Source of the DNA: Natronoarchaeum mannanilyticum
GTDB taxonomy: Archaea > Halobacteriota > Halobacteria > Halobacteriales > Natronoarchaeaceae
Assembly (NCBI RefSeq): GCF_039522665.1
Contig: NZ_BAAADV010000007.1
Coordinates: 620,001 to 684,000, forward strand
DNA length: 64,000 nucleotides
Reading direction: 5' to 3'
Shown here: one piece after another, positions 40,676 through 49,362 of the stretch
Position numbering within the stretch: the first letter of the stretch is position 1
Layout of the letters: each line of letters starts with the position of its first letter
Made by a program: the position numbers and the translations under genes
The notes under the pieces: generated by a model
Told to the model about the DNA's origin: nothing
Databases searched by the model: none
Seen by the model: only the letters and a program-made list of their open reading frames with translations

Positions 40676-41170
40676 ATGGCCGAGATGCTCACCGCGGCGA
40701 TCGTCGCGGTGCTCGTGACCGCGAGCTTCCCGCTGTACCTGTACGGCGCGTGGATCGTCATCGACGCCGAGACGGTGACGTGGGACGTGCTGATCCACCA
40801 CCTCAAGTACATCGCGGTCGCGCTGGCGCTGACGACGGTCCCGATGGTGGCGTGGATGATCCCGCGCGCGTTCGACCAGTGGGGGCCGATGCTCGCGGTC
40901 CACATCTTCTTCGGGCTGCAGGCGTACGCGCTCCTGCTGGTCGCGCTGACGGGGATCGTCCGCATCTTCCAGGTGAAGTGGCAGTCGGACCTGTACCGGG
41001 ATCCCGACGAGGACGTCGACATCAACGAACTCCACGAGCACATGAGCGCCTGGCGCTGGCGGCTCCGCATCGGCGTCTTTGGCTACCTGCTGTTCTGGCT
41101 GCTCGCGTACGTCGTCGGGATGGTCCGGTTCGCGTACGAGTACCTGGTGCTGGCGCGCTATCTCCCCTGA
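40676..41170 (+). CDS. DUF7321-type membrane protein
   Basis: A 164-residue protein with four hydrophobic helices. Histidines lie near the membrane (IHHLKY, LAVHIFFG, ELHEHMSAWRWRLR), a pattern that could in principle ligate heme but is not proven. From memory it matches DUF7321 of haloarchaeal bc-complex neighbourhoods. It is divergent from the DUF7319-type gene. Confidence 0.73.
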   Translation: MAEMLTAAIVAVLVTASFPLYLYGAWIVIDAETVTWDVLIHHLKYIAVALALTTVPMVAWMIPRAFDQWGPMLAVHIFFGLQAYALLLVALTGIVRIFQVKWQSDLYRDPDEDVDINELHEHMSAWRWRLRIGVFGYLLFWLLAYVVGMVRFAYEYLVLARYLP

Positions 41171-41188
41171 AAAAGGCGGCCCGGATCG

Positions 41189-41464
41189 TCAGCTCTCGAA
41201 CGGCGGCTCGTCCCGGTGGTTGTCCGGGTTCTCCTGCTCGCGGGCGTCCTCCTCGTGGTCATCGGCCCAGTCGCGGGTCTCCTCGGCCTCCTGCTCGTCG
41301 GCGTCCTGCCGAGCCTCCTTCTCTTCCTCGGTCAGCTCCTCGTCGTCGCGAGCCTGCTGTGGTTTGCCATCCTCCTCGTCCTCCGCGTTTTCGAGATCCA
41401 CGTCCGGTTCGTGCGGGTTCTCCTCGTCGACGTGCTCGGCCTCCCGCGGATCGTTGTCAGACAT
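41189..41464 (-). CDS. Highly acidic, probably disordered small protein
   Basis: A 91-residue protein starting MSDNDPREAEHVDEEN and composed largely of Asp, Glu, Arg, Gln and Asn, with no hydrophobic core. No domain is recognisable. The ATG at 41464 begins the acidic composition, whereas upstream codons are Arg-rich and look non-coding. It converges with the DUF7321-type gene (18 bp between stops). Acidic low-complexity frames are common in haloarchaea, but this one is unusually extreme. Confidence 0.62.
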   Translation of the reverse strand: MSDNDPREAEHVDEENPHEPDVDLENAEDEEDGKPQQARDDEELTEEEKEARQDADEQEAEETRDWADDHEEDAREQENPDNHRDEPPFES

Positions 41465-41744
41465 AGGTCTCCTCCGCATCAAGATGGGTCGTCCACGCCT
41501 AAAGGGACTGGGCCAATGGATCTTGGTCGACCGTCGCGGTCGCTCGACAGACCGAGATCGGCGGCCGTCGTCCGGACGCCGTTGACGCCGCTGCAGGATG
41601 CCACCGTTGCGGCTCCGGGATGCCACTGCGACACTGCGAGATGACGACGCTGCCGCTGCGGGATGCCGTCACTACCGCGGTAGAACGAGAGTCGGGCATC
41701 GAAACCGCGCCGCGATCAGGTCACCGAGCGCGAGCGAAAAGCGC
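41465..41744. other. Intergenic region with short imperfect repeats
   Basis: About 280 bp. Three loosely spaced copies of a GGATGCC-containing motif (near 41595, 41618 and 41660) occur in the middle. No gene or RNA was recognised. Confidence 0.45.
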
Positions 41745-42428
41745 CTACCAGGCCTCGCCGCTCGCGAGGTCGACGTCGCCGTCGCCCTTCTCCGAGGGGC
41801 AGATGTCGGCCAGCACGCAGTCGGCGCAGTCGGGGTTCCGCGCGGTGCAGGTCGCGCGCCCGTGGTCGATCAGGAGGTGAGTGTACTGCTGCCAGTGTTT
41901 CTCGGGGACGATCTCCATCAGGTCGGGCTCGATCGCCTCGGGGCGTTCCTCCTCGGTGAGGCCGAGCCGCCGCGAGATGCGCTGGACGTGCGTGTCGACG
42001 ACGATCCCCTCGACGACGTCGTGGCCGTGCTGGAGGACGACGTTCGCGGTCTTGCGGCCGACCCCCTTGAGCTCGGTCAGTTCGTCCATGGTGTCGGGCA
42101 CCTCGCCGCCGTGTTCCTCGACGATCGCGGTGCAGGAGCTTTTGATGTAGTCCGCTTTGCTATTGTAGTAGGTGATCGAGTTCAGGTCCTCGGCGAGCTC
42201 TTCCTCGTCGGCCTCGGCGTAGTCCTCGGCCCCGTCGTACTTCTCGAAGAGGTGCTCGGTTTCCTTGTTGACCCGCTCGTCGGTGCACTGCGCGGAGAGG
42301 ATCACGGCGATCAGCAGCTCCAGCCGGCTGGAGTACCGCAGCGAGATGGTGCTGTCGGGGTACTCCTCCATCAGGCGATCGATTACTTCCTCCGCCTGCG
42401 CGTCGCGCGTGTCCAGCGGCGTTCCCAT
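41745..42428 (-). CDS. nth: Endonuclease III
   Basis: A 227-residue base-excision repair glycosylase/AP lyase that removes oxidised pyrimidines. The helix-hairpin-helix LKGVGRKTANVVL supplies the catalytic Lys, and VVDTHVQRISRRLG supplies the catalytic Asp. The C-terminal [4Fe-4S] ligands are in CTARNPDCADCVLADIC. ILSAQCTD near residue 45 is also conserved. ATG at 42428 gives the usual family length. It has no operon partner. Confidence 0.95.
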   Translation of the reverse strand: MGTPLDTRDAQAEEVIDRLMEEYPDSTISLRYSSRLELLIAVILSAQCTDERVNKETEHLFEKYDGAEDYAEADEEELAEDLNSITYYNSKADYIKSSCTAIVEEHGGEVPDTMDELTELKGVGRKTANVVLQHGHDVVEGIVVDTHVQRISRRLGLTEEERPEAIEPDLMEIVPEKHWQQYTHLLIDHGRATCTARNPDCADCVLADICPSEKGDGDVDLASGEAW

Positions 42429-42763
42429 ACCTGCGCATGCGACCGCGGTCGTTTCAGCCGTTCGGTTCCGGTGCGGACGACGGACAGGGGCGGCGTCCAC
42501 GGGAGCCGGCAGACGCCCCGAATATCATCGGGGCCAGACCTACTTGAGTATCCGCCATACGAACGGCCAGACGACGCGACGCGGCGGCGGCCGTCGACGG
42601 AACGCCGTCGCACTCCGATAGCGGCTGCTCCGTGCGGACCGGCGGTCCGAAACCGCCGCTCCGTCGACGCTCGGGGCCCGTTAGCCGCGTTTTTCATCAC
42701 CTGGGAACCGGTTTCGGGGTTTAGGTATCCAACCGTCCAACCTGTAGATGTGAGGTGACACAG
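42429..42763. other. Intergenic region with leadered promoter of the doxX gene
   Basis: About 335 bp with no gene. Near its right end a TATA-like gtttaggta (42719-42727) is followed by gaggtga (42752-42758), a good match to the archaeal Shine-Dalgarno, 5 bp before the ATG at 42764. This gene therefore probably has a 5' leader, unlike most of the window. Confidence 0.6.
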
Positions 42764-43297
42764 ATGGCAACCAACACTGAGCGCGCCGGGGGCGACCTGT
42801 TCGGCCGCGGGCTCGCGCTCGACGTCGACGGCGGATGGGGCGGCTACTGGATGGTAATGCTACGGCTGCTCACCGGCTACTGGATGTTCCACGCCGGGAT
42901 CACGAAGCTGATGGAGGGCGGCCTGATGATGGACGCGACCGGCTGGATGCAGTACGCCACCGAGGGGACGCTGATCCACCCGATCACCAACTGGTTCGCC
43001 CAGAACGCCGCGTGGCTGCCGAACCTGATGATCCCGATGGGCGAGACGCTGATCGGGCTCGGCCTGCTGGTGGGCTGCCTGACCCGGCTGGCCGCGTTCT
43101 TCGGGACGTTCCTGATGGTGTTCTTCTACGTCGGGAACGCCGGGTTCGCCAACGGCCTGGTAAACGGCGACCTGATGGGTCTGCTGCTGTTCGTGACCCT
43201 GATCGTGTTCGCCGCGGGACGGGTCATGGGCATCGACGGCTGGCTCGTCGAGACCGAGTTCGCCGAGAACAACGCGTGGCTGCGCTACATGATCTAA
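42764..43297 (+). CDS. DoxX family membrane protein
   Basis: A 177-residue membrane protein with four helices. The DoxX pattern is seen in LRLLTGYWMFHAGITKLMEG (helix 1), PMGETLIGLGLLVG (helix 2-3) and FFGTFLMVFFYVGN. DoxX proteins are linked to thiosulfate:quinone oxidoreductase or redox-related membrane systems, but most are uncharacterised. Start ATG 42764 is supported by the Shine-Dalgarno 5 bp upstream; a GTG three codons earlier is possible. The next gene follows by 7 bp. Confidence 0.86.
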   Translation: MATNTERAGGDLFGRGLALDVDGGWGGYWMVMLRLLTGYWMFHAGITKLMEGGLMMDATGWMQYATEGTLIHPITNWFAQNAAWLPNLMIPMGETLIGLGLLVGCLTRLAAFFGTFLMVFFYVGNAGFANGLVNGDLMGLLLFVTLIVFAAGRVMGIDGWLVETEFAENNAWLRYMI

Positions 43298-43304
43298 CAC
43301 GACA

Positions 43305-43598
43305 ATGACCGAAACCGAACTCACCACGGCCGACAGAATCGCCATGCTCGGCGGCGGTATCCCCATCCTGCTGGGGACCGTCGTGCTCGGACTGATCAAC
43401 ACGCTCGCCGACGCGCCGGCCGCGCCCGTCGTCGAGGAGGGCACGACCGTCGCGACGCCGCTGATCCCGGTCGATCTGCGGATCGGGCTGGTGCTGCTGG
43501 GGCTGCTGGTCTGGCTGGCCTACGCGCTGTACAAGCTCGGCCCCGCGACGACGCCCGACGGCGGCATCGATCGCGCCGACGCCCGACAGGCGCGGTGA
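43305..43598 (+). CDS. Small two-helix membrane protein after doxX
   Basis: A 97-residue protein with two transmembrane helices (about residues 13-33 and 55-77) joined by an extramembrane loop containing EEGTTVATPLIPVD. It is separated from the DoxX gene by 7 bp and is thus probably cotranscribed. I do not recognise the family. A partner subunit of the DoxX protein is a reasonable guess from position only. Confidence 0.68.
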   Translation: MTETELTTADRIAMLGGGIPILLGTVVLGLINTLADAPAAPVVEEGTTVATPLIPVDLRIGLVLLGLLVWLAYALYKLGPATTPDGGIDRADARQAR

Positions 43599-43703
43599 CG
43601 ACCCGGTAGCGAGCAGCCGATCGACCGCGCACCTCCGACTGACGACGTACCTCGTTTTCCGCGCGCTGACGGAAGCCATCCGCCGCGGACCGGAACATCC
43701 GGC

Positions 43704-43712
43704 ACATTTAAG
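43704..43712 (+). promoter_or_regulatory. TATA-like promoter of mvaD
   Basis: The sequence acatttaag is centred 29 bp before the mvaD ATG at 43737. Confidence 0.6.
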
Positions 43713-43736
43713 CGCGAATCACTACGCCATGGTGGT

Positions 43737-44720
43737 ATGAAAGCCACCGCGATGGCCCACCCGATCCAAGGGCTCGTGAAGTACCACGGCATGCGCGACG
43801 AGCAGATGCGGCTGCCCTACCACGACAGCATCAGCGTCTGCACGGCGCCGAGCCACACGAAGACGACCGTCGAGTTCGACTTCGACCGCGAGGAGGACGT
43901 CTACGTCGTCGACGGCGAGGAGCTGGAGGGACGGGCCGCCGAGCGCGTCGAGCGGGTCGTCGAGCACGTCCGCTCGCAGTCCGACGCCGCCCACTCGGTG
44001 TACGGCGTCCGCCTGGAGAGCGAGAACAGCTTCCCGACGAACGTCGGGCTGGGGTCGTCGGCGTCGGGATTCGCCGCGGCGGCGATGGCGCTGGCGAAGG
44101 CCGCCGAACTCGACTGGACGCGCCCCGAGATCTCGACGATCGCCCGGCGCGGGTCGGCGTCGGCCGCGCGGGCGGTGACCGGCGCGTACTCCCACCTCTA
44201 CGCGGGCATGAACGACGAGGACTGCCGCTCAGAGCGCATCGAGACCGACCTCGAGGACGACATGAAGATCGTCGTCGGGCTCGTCCCGGCGTACAAGGAG
44301 ACCGAGCAGGCTCATCAGGAAGCCGCGGACAGCCACATGTTCCAGGCCCGGATGGCCCACATGCACGAGCAGATCCAGTCGATGCGGGACTCGCTCCGCG
44401 AGGGCGACTTCGAGGACACGTTCGAGCTCGCCGAGCACGACTCGCTGTCGCTCGCGGCGACGACGATGACCGGCCCCGCCGGCTGGGTGTACTGGAAGCC
44501 CGCGACGCTGAAGATCTTCGACGCCGTCCGGAAGCTCCGCGACGAGGAGGGGATCCCGGCGTACTTCTCGACCGACACGGGCGCGAGCGTCTACGTCAAT
44601 ACGCCGGACGAGCACGCCGAGCGCGTCGCCGAGGTCGTCGAGAACTGCGGCGTCGAGACGGCGATCTGGGAAGTCGGCGGTCCGGCGCGGATCCTCGACG
44701 AGGACGAGGCGCTGTTCTGA
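43737..44720 (+). CDS. mvaD: Diphosphomevalonate decarboxylase
   Basis: A 327-residue GHMP-superfamily enzyme of the haloarchaeal mevalonate route to isopentenyl diphosphate. Family marks are the N-terminal AHPIQGLVKYHGM, the GHMP glycine loop NVGLGSSASGFAAAA (about residues 102-116) and RRGSASAARAVTGAYS. The catalytic aspartate segment is YFSTDTGASVYVN (about residues 279-291). Haloarchaea retain the classical decarboxylase, unlike most archaea. A TATA box 29 bp upstream indicates a leaderless gene. Confidence 0.93.
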   Translation: MKATAMAHPIQGLVKYHGMRDEQMRLPYHDSISVCTAPSHTKTTVEFDFDREEDVYVVDGEELEGRAAERVERVVEHVRSQSDAAHSVYGVRLESENSFPTNVGLGSSASGFAAAAMALAKAAELDWTRPEISTIARRGSASAARAVTGAYSHLYAGMNDEDCRSERIETDLEDDMKIVVGLVPAYKETEQAHQEAADSHMFQARMAHMHEQIQSMRDSLREGDFEDTFELAEHDSLSLAATTMTGPAGWVYWKPATLKIFDAVRKLRDEEGIPAYFSTDTGASVYVNTPDEHAERVAEVVENCGVETAIWEVGGPARILDEDEALF

Positions 44721-44788
44721 GCGGCGGCGAGCGCGAGGTCGACCGATCGCTCCCGACGGCGTGGCACCGCCGTTCGCGACCCCCGTCG

Positions 44789-44797
44789 TACTTTTCT
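44789..44797 (+). promoter_or_regulatory. TATA-like promoter of the 44820 gene
   Basis: The sequence tacttttct is centred 27 bp before the ATG at 44820. Confidence 0.5.
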
Positions 44798-44819
44798 CCC
44801 GGCGTCGGCGTTCTACGCG

Positions 44820-45266
44820 ATGCGGACGATCGAGTCGGCGATTGAGATCGACGCCCCGCCCGAGCGGGTCTGGGAGGAGCTGATCGACTTCGAGGAGTAC
44901 GTCGAGTGGAACCCGTTTATCCCGCGGGCGAGCGGCGAGGCGCGCGTCGGCCACCGCCTGACGATCAAGATCGAACCGCCCGGCGCGAGAGAGTTCACCT
45001 TCACACCGAAAGTTACGGTCGTGGAGGAACCGCGGCGGCTCGCGTGGCTCGGTCGGGTCGGGCTCCCCCACCTGTTCGACGGACGTCACTCGTTTCACCT
45101 GGAGCCGCTGGCCGACGGCGAGCGGACCCGGTTCCGCCAGCACGAGGTGTTCGGGGGCGTCCTCGTGCCGCTCTTGCTCCGCGAAGGCGCGATCCAGCGC
45201 GGCTTCGACGCGATGAACGCGGCGCTGAAGCGCCGCGTCGAGCGCAAGGCGCCGGTGAAGGCCTGA
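44820..45266 (+). CDS. SRPBCC domain-containing protein
   Basis: A 148-residue soluble protein of the Bet v1/SRPBCC fold: TIESAIEIDAPPERVWEELIDFEEYVEWNPF is the first strand and helix pair. GEARVGHRLTIKI and SFHLEPLADGERTRFRQHE follow. It is a standalone member of the polyketide-cyclase-like group, with no known substrate. It is monocistronic with its own TATA box. Confidence 0.85.
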   Translation: MRTIESAIEIDAPPERVWEELIDFEEYVEWNPFIPRASGEARVGHRLTIKIEPPGAREFTFTPKVTVVEEPRRLAWLGRVGLPHLFDGRHSFHLEPLADGERTRFRQHEVFGGVLVPLLLREGAIQRGFDAMNAALKRRVERKAPVKA

Positions 45267-45310
45267 TCGGCGGCGGCCGGCACGACGAGACCCGAACCGC
45301 TCGCGGACAG

Positions 45311-45320
45311 GTTTTTCTCC
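45311..45320 (+). promoter_or_regulatory. TATA-like promoter of the 45341 gene
   Basis: The sequence gtttttctcc is centred 27 bp before the ATG at 45341. Confidence 0.5.
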
Positions 45321-45340
45321 GCAGCGCCGAACGGTGACGT

Positions 45341-46519
45341 ATGCGAGTCCTCGTCCTCGGCGGCGGCTACGCCGGCGTCGCGCTCACCAGGCGCCTCGAA
45401 GACCGACTGCCGGACGACGTCGAGCTCCTGCTCGTCGACGACACCGGCGAGCACCTCGTCCAGCACGAGCTCCACCGCGCGATCCGGCGCCCCGCGATCG
45501 TCGACGAGATCTCGATCCCGCTGTCCGACGTGACCTACCGCGCCGACGTCGAGACCGCCGCGGTGACCGGGATCGACGCCGACGAGCGGGTCGTCAGCCT
45601 CGCGGACGGCGATCGGATCGAGTACGACGTCTGCGCGGTGTGTCTCGGCGCGGAGACGGCGGATTACGGGCTTCCGGGCGTCGCCGAGCACGGCCAGCCG
45701 CTCAAGCGCCTGCCCGACGCCGAGGCGATCCGGGCCGACTACCTCGACGCGCTGGAGCGGCCCGACGGCCGGATTATCGTGGGCGGCGCGGGGCTGTCGG
45801 GCGTGCAGGTCGCCGGCGAACTCGCCGCGCTCGCCCGGGAGGAACTCGGGAGCGTCGACGCCGGGCCCGAGCTCCTGCTGCTCGAACAGAAATCGGCCGT
45901 CGCGCCCGGGTTCGACGCCGCGTTTCAGGACGCCATCGAGCGGGCGCTGCGCGATCGGGGCGTCCGCGTCCGCACCGACGCCGTCGTCGAGAGCGCGAGC
46001 GAGGAGTCGGTCGCGCTGGCCGGCGGCGAGGAGCTCGCGTGCGAGCAGTTCGTCTGGACCGGCGGCATCGCCGGCCCCGCCGCGCTCGACGGCGAGCGTC
46101 CGAGCGTCCGGGGCGACCTGCGCATCGCCGAGCGGACGTTCGTGCTGGGCGACGCCGCGCGCGTCGTCGACGCCGACGGCGAGCCGGTACCAGCGAGCGC
46201 GCAGGCCGCGGTCCGGGAGGCCAGGGCCGTCGCCGAGAGCGTCGTCCGCCTCGTCGAGCACGAGCGCGAGCGTGAGAGCGGGGAGACGGGCGAAGCGCTG
46301 TTTCCGCCGCGAGCGGAGCAGTTCAGCTTCGACGCCGCCGGCTGGGTCGTCAGCGTCGGCGACGGCGCCGTGGCCCAGATCGGGCCGGCCGTGCTGACCG
46401 GGCGCGCCGCGAAAGCGGCGAAAGCGGGGACCGGCGGGGGGTATCTCGGTTCCGTCGGAGAGACCGACCGGGCGCTCGATCTGGTGTACGACGAGCTCGG
46501 CTGGACGACCGACCGGTGA
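45341..46519 (+). CDS. Type II NADH dehydrogenase-like flavoprotein
   Basis: A 392-residue FAD-dependent oxidoreductase of the NDH-2/FadH2-O family. The FAD site is VLVLGGGYAGVALTRRLED at the N-terminus. The NADH site is RIIVGGAGLSGVQVAGELA (about residues 145-163), and the second FAD motif is RTFVLGDAARVVDADGEPVPASAQAA. Such enzymes pass electrons from NADH to menaquinone without pumping ions and could feed the bc complex in this window. NADH versus other donors cannot be decided here. Confidence 0.87.
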   Translation: MRVLVLGGGYAGVALTRRLEDRLPDDVELLLVDDTGEHLVQHELHRAIRRPAIVDEISIPLSDVTYRADVETAAVTGIDADERVVSLADGDRIEYDVCAVCLGAETADYGLPGVAEHGQPLKRLPDAEAIRADYLDALERPDGRIIVGGAGLSGVQVAGELAALAREELGSVDAGPELLLLEQKSAVAPGFDAAFQDAIERALRDRGVRVRTDAVVESASEESVALAGGEELACEQFVWTGGIAGPAALDGERPSVRGDLRIAERTFVLGDAARVVDADGEPVPASAQAAVREARAVAESVVRLVEHERERESGETGEALFPPRAEQFSFDAAGWVVSVGDGAVAQIGPAVLTGRAAKAAKAGTGGGYLGSVGETDRALDLVYDELGWTTDR

Positions 46520-46555
46520 GCGATCGGAGCTGGACGGCAACGGCTCGCTGCGGCG

Positions 46556-46966
46556 TCACGTCGGGACGCCGTAGGCGCCGATGCCCTCGATGCCGGGGAT
46601 CAGCAGCGAGAGCACGATGAACACGACGACCACCGCGAGCCACGCGACCAGCGTGATCAGGATCGCCTCGATCCAGCCGCCGGGGTAGCGGCGGTTGACG
46701 ATCCACAGGTACGCGATAAAGGCGAGGATGCCGCCGATCAGCGGGACGAAGAACTCGATGATCCCCCAGAGCAGCCCGCCGATCAGCGCCGTGCCGATCG
46801 CGTACGTGTAGTCCTCGACGTCGACGATCACCTTCGCGCCCACGTAGATGCCCAGGCCGCCGATCAGCAGGCTCACCACGAACACGACGATCGACGCGAG
46901 GATGGAGCCCTCGAACCCGCCGGCTTGCAGACTGACCACGGACGCGACGACAGAGTCGAGTACCAT
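46556..46966 (-). CDS. Haloarchaeal four-helix membrane protein
   Basis: A 136-residue membrane protein with four hydrophobic segments. A repeated GLGIYVGAKVIVD and GGLLWGIIEFFVPLIGG pattern and a basic NRRYPGGWIEA loop are visible. No family was recognised with confidence. The TATA-like gttagctata (46991-47000, minus strand) is centred 30 bp before the ATG, giving a leaderless monocistronic unit. Confidence 0.72.
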   Translation of the reverse strand: MVLDSVVASVVSLQAGGFEGSILASIVVFVVSLLIGGLGIYVGAKVIVDVEDYTYAIGTALIGGLLWGIIEFFVPLIGGILAFIAYLWIVNRRYPGGWIEAILITLVAWLAVVVVFIVLSLLIPGIEGIGAYGVPT

Positions 46967-46990
46967 GCTCGGCCCTTCCGCGTCAGACCT

Positions 46991-47000
46991 GTTAGCTATA
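46991..47000 (-). promoter_or_regulatory. TATA-like promoter of the 46966 gene
   Basis: On the minus strand this reads tatagctaac, centred 30 bp before the ATG at 46966. Confidence 0.55.
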
Positions 47001-47158
47001 CGTCGCCTATCGGCCGGGGGACTGTCGTAAGGGTGGGTTATCTCGGCACCCGGTTCGGGAATCGACGCAGCCGATTGATACCGTCAGTTGATATTTTTCG
47101 CGGACGAGACGCCGCTGCGAGCGGGCGGTCCCACCCCGGAGTCCGCCCAGCCGAACGG

Positions 47159-47386
47159 TCACTCGCCCTCTCCGGGCCGACGCCACGAGCCGACCGCGAA
47201 CGTGTACGCGACCGCGCCGGCGAACGCCAGCGGGTAGTACACCCAGCGCGGCCAGCCCAGTCGCGTGACGACGCCGAGCAGCAGCACCACCCAGACCGCG
47301 ATCGCGAGGACGTCGACGAGGATCCGGCGGCGGTTGGCCGCGAGAAAGCCGACGAGGCCGCGCGCCGCGCCGTCGTCGCCCGCCAT
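47159..47386 (-). CDS. Small two-helix membrane protein coupled to the Tat protease-like gene
   Basis: A 75-residue protein with two hydrophobic helices (about residues 22-42 and 49-65) and a basic N-terminus. Its ATG overlaps the last base of the preceding stop (TGATG), so it is translationally coupled to the exported trypsin-like gene. It has no known family and might anchor, protect from or assist that protein. Confidence 0.66.
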   Translation of the reverse strand: MAGDDGAARGLVGFLAANRRRILVDVLAIAVWVVLLLGVVTRLGWPRWVYYPLAFAGAVAYTFAVGSWRRPGEGE

Positions 47387-48627
47387 CAGAAGCGGACGCC
47401 GTTGACCGCGGTCATCTGGTACGCGGCGGTCCCCCAGGTGAAGTTCTGTCCCGGCCACCACGTCCGGGCGTTGTTGAGCGCGCCGACGAGGACCCGCTCG
47501 TCCGGCCGCTCGGGATCGGGCCGGAAGTTGACCGAGCCGCTGTCGCCGTCGTCGAACGTCGACTCGCTGCCCCAGCGGAGCTGACCCCTCCGACACCGGT
47601 CGCCCGCGTAGCAGGTGACGCCGTCGACGCCGTGGATCTGCCCCTCGGTGAAGCCCGTCCGTGCGCCGACCTTCCGCAGCGGCTCGCCGCGCGCCGCGAG
47701 GTCTGCCAGGCCGATCCGGGTGAACTGTCCCGCGACGGTCGAGGGGCCGGGCGCCGCGACGGCGTTCGTCGGCCGCAGCTCGTCGGTCGGACGCGCCAGA
47801 ACGAAGTCCTGCTTCGGGAACCGGTCGTCGACGCGGCCCGCCACCCGCTCGGACTCCTCGTCGACGTACACCAGCAACGATTTGTCGGAGTGTTCGTCCG
47901 ATCCGTCGGACGACTGCTCCGACCCCTCCGAACCGTCGGACGATTCCTCAGACGTCTCGGCCGCCTCGTCAGTCTTCCCGAACAGGTGGTTCGACGTGAC
48001 GAAGTAGCGCCGCCCGTCCTCGTCGAACAGCGAGGGCGAGAGCGTGCCGAGCGAGTCGCCGTGGCCGCAGGGGACGCCGCCGGGGACGTTCGGCAGGGGC
48101 AGCCGGTCGACGTATTCGATGGTTTCGTCCGCATTCGCGTCGCCCGGCGGATCGAGCCCTTCGACGACGTTGGTGACGAACTCGACGCTCCGGAGCAGTT
48201 CGGGGACCCCATCGGTCAGCACCGACTCGGCGTCGGGCAGCACGTCGACCGCGATCGACGCCATCGGCGCGTCGTAGCTCCCCGGCACGACTGCGCTCCC
48301 GAGCAGTCCCGGAACGTCGACGTCGACGAGCCGGTCGTGGACGTCGAACGCGCCGGCGACCGCGCGGTACCAGTCGCCAGGGACCGTCTTCGTCCGCGGG
48401 CGCAGCGTCGCCGGGTCGGCCGGGTCCTCGCGAGCGTACGCGTAGGTGATCGTGACGGCGTCGTCGCCGGCGGCGAGCACGTCGTCGATCGGCGACAGCG
48501 CCGCGATCCCCGTCGCCACGCTGCCGTTGACCGCGGCTCGCAGGAGCTGTCTCCGCGTTGTAACGCGGCCGTCGTCACTCGTCGTCGTGCGGTCGTCGCT
48601 CGTCGTCGTGCGGTCGTCGTCACTCAC
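47386..48627 (-). CDS. Tat-exported trypsin-like serine peptidase-fold protein
   Basis: A 413-residue protein. A Tat motif (TTRRQLLRAAV, residues 23-33) follows a short Thr/Asp repeat and precedes a hydrophobic stretch. The chymotrypsin-fold triad is readable: His214 in FVTSNHLFG, Asp274 in KQDFVLARP and Ser363 in DDGDSGSVNF. GARTGFTEGQI between them and VLVGALNNA after the Ser are also typical. A Ser/Asp/Glu-rich loop (about residues 221-250) interrupts the fold. It is predicted to be an extracellular protease. It ends in the start of a small membrane protein gene. Confidence 0.8.
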   Translation of the reverse strand: MSDDDRTTTSDDRTTTSDDGRVTTRRQLLRAAVNGSVATGIAALSPIDDVLAAGDDAVTITYAYAREDPADPATLRPRTKTVPGDWYRAVAGAFDVHDRLVDVDVPGLLGSAVVPGSYDAPMASIAVDVLPDAESVLTDGVPELLRSVEFVTNVVEGLDPPGDANADETIEYVDRLPLPNVPGGVPCGHGDSLGTLSPSLFDEDGRRYFVTSNHLFGKTDEAAETSEESSDGSEGSEQSSDGSDEHSDKSLLVYVDEESERVAGRVDDRFPKQDFVLARPTDELRPTNAVAAPGPSTVAGQFTRIGLADLAARGEPLRKVGARTGFTEGQIHGVDGVTCYAGDRCRRGQLRWGSESTFDDGDSGSVNFRPDPERPDERVLVGALNNARTWWPGQNFTWGTAAYQMTAVNGVRF

Positions 48628-48837
48628 GGTCGGTCGCTCCGTATCGGAGTTCGGCGTCTCGGCTCGCCGAACCGATCGTTCGTGCGCGCGATCCCCCTGG
48701 TCCGCGTCGCCCTCTCTGCACGGCCACTCTGACCCCCGATACGCCGGACTACCACGCCCCCGCTCATCAACCTAGCAGCAAAATAGCTCGGGCCCGCTTC
48801 CGGAACGTTTAGCATCGCGACCCGGCGAGTGTATGGC

Positions 48838-49362
48838 ATGGGCCTGTTCGATTCGCTGTTCCGGTCGAACGACGTCCTCGGCATCGCCGAGGAGACCCTG
48901 GAGTTCGCGCTGCAGGCCTCCGAAGACACCCACCCGAACGAGTACATGGGTATGCTGCGGGGGACCGAGGCGGGCGAGCTGGGGCTCGGCCGGGACGGGA
49001 TGGTGATCACGGACGTGCTCGTCATCCCGGGCACCGAGTCGAACAGCGTCAGCGCGACGGTCAAGACGAACATGGTTCCCAACGACAGGCACTCGCTCGG
49101 GTCGGTTCACTCCCATCCCAACGGCGTCCTCCGGCCGAGCCAGGAGGACCTGGGGACGTTCAACCGCGGCGACGCTCACATCATCATCGGCGCGCCGTAC
49201 GGCCGCGAGGACTGGCAGGCGTTCGACCCGCAGGGCGAGCCCCGCGAGCTGGAGGTGATCGACGTCGAGCTGCCGGACGCCGAGGAGTTCTTCCACTTCG
49301 ACCAGCACGACATCGACGAGGAGCTGCGCGACGAGGAGTACGACGGAGGGCGAGGATGGTGA
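48838..49362 (+). CDS. JAMM/MPN metalloprotease
   Basis: A 174-residue zinc protease of the JAMM class, which in haloarchaea removes ubiquitin-like SAMP tags from proteins. The motif is complete: Glu35 in NEYMGML, and His91-Ser-His93 with Ser101 and Asp104 in [14 protein letters not shown], giving H-x-H-x7-S-x2-D. The C-terminal region is acidic. ATG 48838 begins the conserved MGLFDSLF. Its end overlaps ribL by 7 bp, a coupling of protein de-tagging with flavin synthesis that is at least transcriptional. Confidence 0.9.
   Translation: MGLFDSLFRSNDVLGIAEETLEFALQASEDTHPNEYMGMLRGTEAGELGLGRDGMVITDVLVIPGTESNSVSATVKTNMVPNDRHSLGSVHSHPNGVLRPSQEDLGTFNRGDAHIIIGAPYGREDWQAFDPQGEPRELEVIDVELPDAEEFFHFDQHDIDEELRDEEYDGGRGW

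Noticed and set aside
41589-41670. Repeated GGATGCC-containing motif as CRISPR or repeat array
   Set aside because: Only three imperfect copies with uneven spacing; no conserved repeat length.
47386-48627. Lipoprotein or polysaccharide-binding protein
   Set aside because: The His/Asp/Ser triad with GDSGS and the downstream VLVGAL strand fit a chymotrypsin-like fold much better.
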